A DNA stretch of 15,253 nt from Conidiobolus incongruus B7586 (Eukaryota > Entomophthoromycota > Entomophthoromycetes > Entomophthorales > Conidiobolaceae), in contig JNEM01014762.1 in the NCBI GenBank assembly GCA_000697335.1, forward strand, positions 1-15,253. Reading direction: 5' to 3'. The notes beneath the pieces are model-generated. The model made no database searches. It had not been told where the DNA came from and saw only the letters and a list, made by a program, of their open reading frames with translations. The translations under genes and the position numbers were made by a program. Position 1 is the stretch's first letter, and each line of letters begins with the position of its first letter. Below, in pieces: positions 10,901 through 15,253 of the stretch.

Positions 10901-11600
10901 AGTTAAATTAAGATGCCTATATCTACTAACTCTAATATTTATTCAACACCTCTATTAATAAATTAATAGGTTTTAGCTTTTATTTTATTAATTATAACAA
11001 ACATCCTAATTTAATAATTACTTTAAAACTTTAAATCAACTTACCTTTAGATATTGTTGAATTTTAATCTAATATCAAACATAATAATTCTCTTGTTAAA
11101 TTTAACTTAGAAGAAAATTAAAGGATTATAGAATAATAATACTTAAAGTTATTTAGAAACCCTTTTAAATATAAAACTGGTATGTTTGTATACTTAGAAC
11201 AATCTACCCTTAAACCTACCTTACTTAAATCTAGCTTAAATCCCAAATACTTACTATTATATTATAGTCCCTATAAAATTTAATCTATTGATTTAAATTT
11301 TGAAAATATTACCTTAGAATTACCTTTAACCTTGAGGATCAACCCTACCTTTCACATATTTAAAATTAAACCATACTTTGAAGATTTTAACACTTTTCCT
11401 AATTGATTAAAAACCCCAAAACTAGATCTAATTATTAATTAAGATAGAGAAGAAGAATACTATATTGATTACATAATTAAATTTAAATCTATTAGGAATA
11501 AACCTTATTTTTATGTAAAATAGATGGGTTATTTTATTAAAGAAGCTATATAAGAACCTCTAGAAAATATTAAGAATACCTCAGCTTATTATACCTATTT
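7966..11600 (+). pseudogene. G1 pol fossil: protease, RT, RNase H, integrase, chromodomain
   Basis: The domains follow the Ty3/Gypsy order. The retropepsin region is at about 8095-8180, with an active-site loop followed by the block FIIVKLSLPT. The linker lies at about 8410-8660. Reverse transcriptase is at about 8870-9350, with KANGG, KLDVKNKYYNIRVEE and the YLDD-box region at about 9205-9222. RNase H is at about 9780-10060, with the KYLVYK and LTDYK blocks. The integrase zinc-binding part is at about 10325-10440 and the integrase core at about 10550-10960 (LIAIDSFLKY). The GPY/F module is at about 11255-11395 (SPYKI, then HIFKIKPYF). The chromodomain is at about 11445-11590 (EEEYYIDYIIKFKS), which in this group directs integration to heterochromatin. 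Fossil with dozens of breaks. Confidence 0.85.
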
Positions 11601-11639
11601 GTAAAAATTAAAGAGTGTGTCTCTTTTAAGAAACCTACT

Positions 11640-11646
11640 AGGGGAG
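11640..11646 (+). other. Polypurine tract of G1
   Basis: AGGGGAG ends on the base before the 3' LTR TGTT. This is the plus-strand primer site of LTR elements, and G2 carries the same tract. Confidence 0.8.
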
Positions 11647-12045
11647 TGTTAAAAGACTAGTTCTTTAAATTCTTATATACACTTTCATATAATCCAATTA
11701 ACTATAAATTAGATGATTAATTTATACTTATATAGTTAAATTAATTGTATAAATAGTATTAAATTATTTAATAAACTAGGTTCTTCTTTTTTCTTCTCAA
11801 TTCTTACTATTTTTACTTTTACACTATTTCTAAAATTAAAACTATATTCTGTTAATATTATAGGATATTAGCACTACCTAATATAAATCTTAATATATTA
11901 GTGACTCATCCTAGTTTGAAGCTTAATTAAACTTTGTTTACATTTGCACACTACAGCCACATTATATTACTATGTTCTACACCACACTACTTTTATATTA
12001 AGTCTTCCTCTACACTATATTAGTTTAACTACCACTACACTTATA
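11647..12045 (+). repeat. 3' LTR of G1
   Basis: 399 bp, equal in length to the 5' LTR with no length change. By my count there are about 25 differences from it, one of them a transversion and the rest transitions. It ends ACTTATA and is followed by the second AGTTT. Confidence 0.92.
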
Positions 12046-12050
12046 AGTTT
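12046..12050. repeat. G1 target site duplication, right copy
   Basis: AGTTT, an exact repeat of 6328-6332. T2 continues from 12051 with TATAAAATATTAAATTTTAG, which matches T1 near 4184, so the interrupted mariner resumes here. Confidence 0.9.
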
Positions 12051-12160
12051 ATAAAATATTAAATTTTAGTTTTTAATAAAAAGAATTATTTTTTAGGTGT
12101 TAAATCTTTACTAAGAGTATAGTAAAAAGTTATTAAAAATAAAAAAAATTATTAATTTTA
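12051..12160 (+). pseudogene. T2 mariner transposase, C-terminal piece (decayed)
   Basis: This is the end of the transposase that G1 interrupts. The block from 12096, GVKSLLRV followed by a KVIKNKKNY-type tail, aligns with T1 GIRSLLKI...NNKKGY and with the mariner C-terminal GI..LP.RW..C motif. It ends near 12155, about 90 bp before the right end of the transposon. Confidence 0.7.
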
Positions 12161-12194
12161 TATTATATATTTATTTTTACTTTTTATATATTAA

Positions 12195-12248
12195 AATGTT
12201 TATTTTTTTCAATTGTAAAAAATCCCTATTATTTAAATTATAAAGTAA
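12195..12248 (-). repeat. T2 right terminal inverted repeat
   Basis: Read on the minus strand it begins TTACTTTATAATTT and carries AATAGGG and ATTTTTTA, pairing with the left end at 5224-5280. It is followed by TA at 12249-12250 and then by G2 protease sequence (TCTATAAAA...TTTAGTT). Confidence 0.75.
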
Positions 12249-13486
12249 TATCTATAAAATATTTAGTTAAAATACATAATAAAATAATAGTTAAAGGTAA
12301 AAAATTATAAAATAAATTAATTACTAAAATATTTTTAGTTTTTAGTAGTTTAATTAGTTAGATTTCTCTAGTATATATAGTTTAATTTGTAGAATCATTA
12401 GTTTATTAGAATTTTTATAGATTAATTTAAAATCTGTTAACTAACTATAAAAGAAATAATTTTAAGATTATATTAATATTATTTAAATTTAATTTATAGT
12501 TAATAGATTAAGATTGTTGAAAGCTAAATAAATATTATTTTTTAAAGGGATATTTATCAGCTTTATAATTAACTTAAGTTTTTTAACAATAGTAGTAATT
12601 TTTATTTATTCTTAAATAAACTTTAACTTTTTTACTAAAGATTTTTTTATAAAGCTTTAAAATAGAAATATTTATTATTTGAGATTTAAGTAGGTTAAAA
12701 TAAATTTTAAAAAATTAATTTTTAGGATAAGTATATTTAATTATAAAATAAAAAATATCATCAATTACAATTATTATATTATAAATATCAGAAAAAAAAA
12801 TATTATTAAAATGTTTTTTATTAATTAATTAGAGTTTTACTTAAAGATTAAAGTATTATAATAACTTGTGGATTTATTCTTTAATGATATTTAATATATT
12901 TAAATATATCTCATTAAATTTCTCAATTAATTACTTTATAGAAGTTTTTTATTTAAGTTAGGAAAGCTTTTCTTTTGTTAATTAAACTTGATTTTTTAAG
13001 TAATATTTTTCTTTAAAAACTTTTTCTAATTATTTAAAGGTTTATATTTTTAAAATAAATTATCCCTTTAAAAACTTTTTAGGATTAAGTTTATAATGAG
13101 TTAACTACTAGATATAAATAAATTTTTCTAAAAAATAGCTAATTTAAAGATATTTTTTAATTCTTTATTAAGAATTAAATTAAAATAATTCTTTATATTT
13201 TTAAGTTAGTTTTTAAGTTTGTAAAGGTTTTTAAAATTATTATAAGTAGTTAATTTGTCTTTAAAAATACTAAGTAATTAATTTAATATGTTAATAATAG
13301 TGAAATAACTAGTTTATTAGATTTAAGCTTATTAAGTTATATTTTTCTTAATTAAAATTTATTTAATATAGGTTTCTTAAAAAATAATAAACTTTTAAAG
13401 ATTAAAGTTTTAGATTTACTTAATAATTAAATTACTATTATTATTAAAATAATATAAAGGTATTTTTTTAATATATTATAGTATAT
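12249..13486 (-). pseudogene. G2 5' internal fragment: start of protease, gag, leader
   Basis: This reverse-strand block aligns with G1 from about 8085 back to about 6850. Strong shared stretches include TAGTTAAAGGTAAAAAAT near 12290 and GATTTCTCTAGTATA near 12361. The gag zinc-knuckle region maps to about 12535-12595 and the Gag core to about 12720-13140. It joins the G2 protease fragment left of T2, showing that T2 inserted into a continuous G2. Fossil with many breaks. Confidence 0.8.
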
Positions 13487-13774
13487 AAATATAAATAAAG
13501 TTTAATTAAGCTTTAAATTAGGATAGGTTATTAATATATTGAGATTTATATTAGGTAGTGTTAATATATTATAATATCAATAGAATATAGTTTTAATCTT
13601 AAAAATAATAAAAAAGATAAGAAATAATAAATATTAAAAGAAAAGAACTTAATATATTAAATGATTTAATATAATTTATATAATTAATTTAGCTATAAAA
13701 ATATATATTAATTATATAATTTATTGTTAATTAAATTATATAAAAGTATATATAAGAATTTAAATAACTAATCT
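13487..13774 (-). repeat. 5' LTR of G2, partial
   Basis: About 288 bp match the reverse complement of the family LTR, from AAATATAAATAAAGTTTAATTAAG to AACTAATCT at the outer end. It is a partial copy of the 399-bp LTR. Like the other G2 LTR it is more A+T-rich than the G1 LTRs. Confidence 0.75.
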
Positions 13775-13960
13775 CATGATAAATTGATTTTTTTTTAAAA
13801 ATTAAATAAAAATAATATATTATCCTGTAAAAAAAAGTTCTAAAATCAAAAATATATATATTTTAATTAATAACTAAAAAAATTATATATATTAGATTAT
13901 TTAAAACTATAATATATAATTAAGATATATTATTTAATAATAAATAAACATATTTAGATA
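13775..13960. other. A+T-rich spacer between G2 and T3
   Basis: About 190 bp of A/T runs with no frame, no repeat and no match to the elements on either side that I can see. It may be the original host sequence or an unrecognisable older repeat. Confidence 0.5.
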
Positions 13961-14037
13961 TATTTAGTAAACTATTAGCAAAAATATTAACCTTTAATAT
14001 TTAACCAAGGTAAGTTATAAATTTGTAAGTTTTTAAG
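13961..14037 (+). repeat. T3 left inverted repeat
   Basis: It begins TATTTAGT, contains ACCTTTAA and the 20-base core at 14007-14026, and pairs without length change against 15246-15169 for most of its span. Differences are scattered. Confidence 0.8.
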
Positions 14038-14169
14038 ATAAGGAGATATATTTAATAATATATAACTATATTTTTTTTCTCTCTTTGTTATTATTTTATA
14101 TAATATTTTATAGATATATTAAATTTTTTTATTAGTATTATTATACCTAAATCCCTCTTTAAAAGAATC

Positions 14170-15156
14170 TATTTATGCATTAATTAACTTTATAAAGAAG
14201 ATAAATCAACTTGTGATATTACTAGAATTACTAATGTTAGCTAGTTTACTATAGTTAAAGCTATTAAGAATAAAAATAAAAAAATATTTAAACTTAAACT
14301 TAAGTATATTAAGATTATAGATAAATATAATAAGAAGTATATTTATAAGTTAGTTAATATAAGTAAGTATAATATTATTATAGAAATATAGCAAAAATTA
14401 TAAAACTATATAAAAATATTAGTTAGCATTAATATTATTATATATATTTTATATTAATATAGATATTACTTATATTTTAAGAAAAAACACCTTTAACTAA
14501 AGAAATCCTATTATAAAGCTAGGTAAGAGTTTAAATATCACCATTAATGTTAGACTAAAACTAATTAGAATAAGGTTATTTAGTTTTTTGAAACAAAAAT
14601 ATACCTTAATAAATTTAATAAAAAAACTAGATGTTTTAAAAAAGATATAAAATTACTTTATAGCTATTATGTTAATTTTACCTAAAAGTATAATAGTAGG
14701 TTAATTATTGTTTAGGGATTTATATTATTTTAGGTATAGAGTATTTTTGTAAAGTTAATAAGGGAATTAATACTAAGATATACTAAAGTATTCTAAATAA
14801 TAAATTAAAAAAAACCATTAAATAATATAGGTTAAACAAATCTAATATTATTTTCTAGTAAGATAATACCTCTTATTATATTATAACTTTTACTACTAAA
14901 TAACTTAAAAATAACAAAATAACAGTTATAAAGTAGCTTCTTTAATCTTTTAATTTTAATCTCATTTAATACTTTTAAGATTAGTTTAAAAAACTATTAA
15001 AGTTTTCCCTTTAATAAAAGATTTAAATCAATTTGAAAAATATATTTAAGAAGTATAGAACAAGATTAACCTTTCTTAATATAAGAAGTTAGTTGATTTT
15101 ATACCTTATAAACTTAAAGAAGTTAAAAAAACTAAAGATAGATATATTAGGTTTTA
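14170..15156 (+). pseudogene. T3 Tc1-like transposase, decayed
   Basis: This was a cut-and-paste transposase of the IS630/Tc1 group. Its N-terminal helix-turn-helix is readable as LYKEDKSTCDITRITNVS (14188-14241), followed by FTIVKAIKNK after a stop where Arg is usual. A second DNA-binding domain follows (ISKYNIIIEIQ). The first catalytic block reads VI.FFETKIY at about 14575-14604, where VIWSDETRIY-like sequence is usual, so the Asp position is TTT (14587-14589). The second is F..DNTSYY with GAT kept at 14862-14864. The third, QSPDLNPIE, reads as SFNFNLI at about 14946-14966, followed by TAA where Glu is expected. Stops sit mainly at expected Gln and Trp codons. The frame changes between the first and second catalytic blocks. 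The start codon is not fixed. Confidence 0.75.
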
Positions 15157-15168
15157 ATTTTTTTTTAT

Positions 15169-15246
15169 CACCAAAAACCTACAAATTTATAACTTACCTT
15201 AGGTAAAATTTAAAGGTTTATATTTTAGCTAATTAATAACTAAATA
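15169..15246 (-). repeat. T3 right inverted repeat
   Basis: On the minus strand it reads TATTTAGT, then AACCTTTAA-like sequence and the core AAGGTAAGTTATAAATTTGT (15200-15181), then AGGTTTTTGG. It keeps more G and C than the left copy. The last seven bases of the window lie just outside it. Confidence 0.8.
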
Positions 15247-15253
15247 TCATCAT

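Larger units (their letters stand above)
6333..12045 (+). mobile_element. G1: full-length Ty3/Gypsy chromovirus inside T2
   Basis: This is a 5713-bp LTR retrotransposon and the youngest insertion here. It has two 399-bp LTRs beginning TGTTAAAAGACTAG, a primer-binding candidate directly after the 5' LTR, a polypurine tract directly before the 3' LTR, and AGTTT duplicated on both sides. The internal 4915 bp holds gag with a zinc knuckle, then protease, reverse transcriptase, RNase H, integrase with GPY/F, and a C-terminal chromodomain. That order defines chromoviruses (Ty3/Gypsy, Metaviridae). It is structurally complete but a fossil, with coding regions broken in dozens of places. The LTRs differ at about 25 of 399 sites, nearly all transitions, so RIP and not time explains most of the divergence. 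Confidence 0.92.
5224..12248 (+). mobile_element. T2: mariner copy, interrupted by G1
   Basis: This is the second copy of the T1 family. It survives as 5224-6332 and 12051-12248, about 1307 bp in total, with G1 and its duplicated target between. The ends are TTATTATAAAATT... on the left and TTACTTTATAATTT... on the right read inward. TA is present at both edges (5222-5223 and 12249-12250). The empty site can be read from G1, where ...GGTGTATCTATAAA... lies in the protease region. T2 therefore inserted at that TA in G2, a clean mariner-type event. It has the same orientation as T1, about 850 bp away. Confidence 0.85.
5..13774 (-). mobile_element. G2: old Ty3/Gypsy chromovirus, split by two mariners and by G1
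   Basis: This is the oldest layer of the window, a minus-strand LTR retrotransposon of the same family as G1. Three separated blocks (5-3062, 4379-5223, 12249-13774) each align in reverse to consecutive stretches of G1. They run from the 3' LTR through the chromodomain, integrase, RNase H and reverse transcriptase, then protease, then gag, then the 5' LTR. Their summed length, about 5.5 kb, is close to the 5.7 kb of G1, so they are one element and not three. It is a fossil with many breaks, clearly more drifted to A+T than G1. No target duplication could be confirmed, because the left flank is only four bases long and the right flank does not match it. Confidence 0.85.
13961..15246 (+). mobile_element. 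T3: Tc1-like DNA transposon with long inverted repeats
   Basis: This element of about 1.29 kb has ends that are inverted copies of each other over at least 77 bp (13961-14037 and 15169-15246). A 20-base core, AAGGTAAGTTATAAATTTGT, is identical on both sides. It carries one decayed transposase on the plus strand. The family differs from T1/T2 in its ends and in having Tc1-type motifs. Because similarity still continues near the window edge, the true ends and the flanking TA could not be fixed. Confidence 0.8.

Noticed and set aside
5-13774. Three independent Gypsy fragments in place of one G2
   Set aside because: The blocks are consecutive in G1 coordinates, in one orientation, and their sum is close to a full element.
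13775-13960. A solo LTR or small element between G2 and T3
   Set aside because: I found no terminal repeats, no target duplication and no match to either neighbour.
1-15253. Organelle or apicomplexan origin, suggested by the very high A+T
   Set aside because: No rRNA, tRNA, respiratory or ribosomal protein gene was seen, whereas LTR retrotransposon and mariner structures with transition-type decay are clear. This fits fungal RIP better.
1-15253. CRISPR array, riboswitch, tRNA or bacterial promoter and terminator signals
   Set aside because: No regular spaced repeat or conserved RNA fold was found. A/T runs resembling promoters or terminators are uninformative at this composition.

Overview
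This 15.25-kb window looks like one block of gene-free, extremely AT-rich heterochromatin from a filamentous fungus, most likely an ascomycete with repeat-induced point mutation (RIP). I found no host gene, tRNA, rRNA or CRISPR array. Almost every base belongs to one of five transposable-element copies. Three observations point to a RIP-type fungal genome: the two LTRs of the youngest element differ almost only by transitions, every recognisable coding region is full of TAA/TAG codons, and copies of one family differ in how far they have drifted towards A+T. The species cannot be told from this window.

Layout. An old Ty3/Gypsy chromovirus, here called G2, lies on the minus strand and spans almost the whole window (about 5-13774). 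Its 3' LTR is at 5-402 and the remainder of its 5' LTR at 13487-13774. Two copies of a roughly 1.3-kb mariner DNA transposon are inserted in it, both on the plus strand: T1 (3063-4378, in the reverse-transcriptase region) and T2 (5224-6332 plus 12051-12248, in the protease region). T2 is itself split by G1 (6333-12045), a younger, full-length, plus-strand copy of the same chromovirus family as G2. G1 has 399-bp LTRs and a perfect 5-bp target duplication, AGTTT. To the right of G2, after about 190 bp with nothing recognisable, lies a different Tc1-like transposon, T3 (about 13961-15246 or slightly beyond), with inverted repeats of at least 77 bp.

Order of events from the nesting: G2 first, then T1 and T2, then G1 inside T2. 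The place of T3 in this order is unknown. None of the elements looks able to encode its proteins. G1 and G2 are treated as fossils with many breaks. T1, T2 and T3 are decayed DNA transposons whose transposase motifs can still be read in pieces.

No new cellular system is apparent. The points of most interest are a true mariner (D34D, TTAG-type ends) in a fungal-looking genome, two mariner copies sharing the same one-base frame offset, a strand skew that flips with element orientation, and a young chromovirus landing inside an old copy of its own family.
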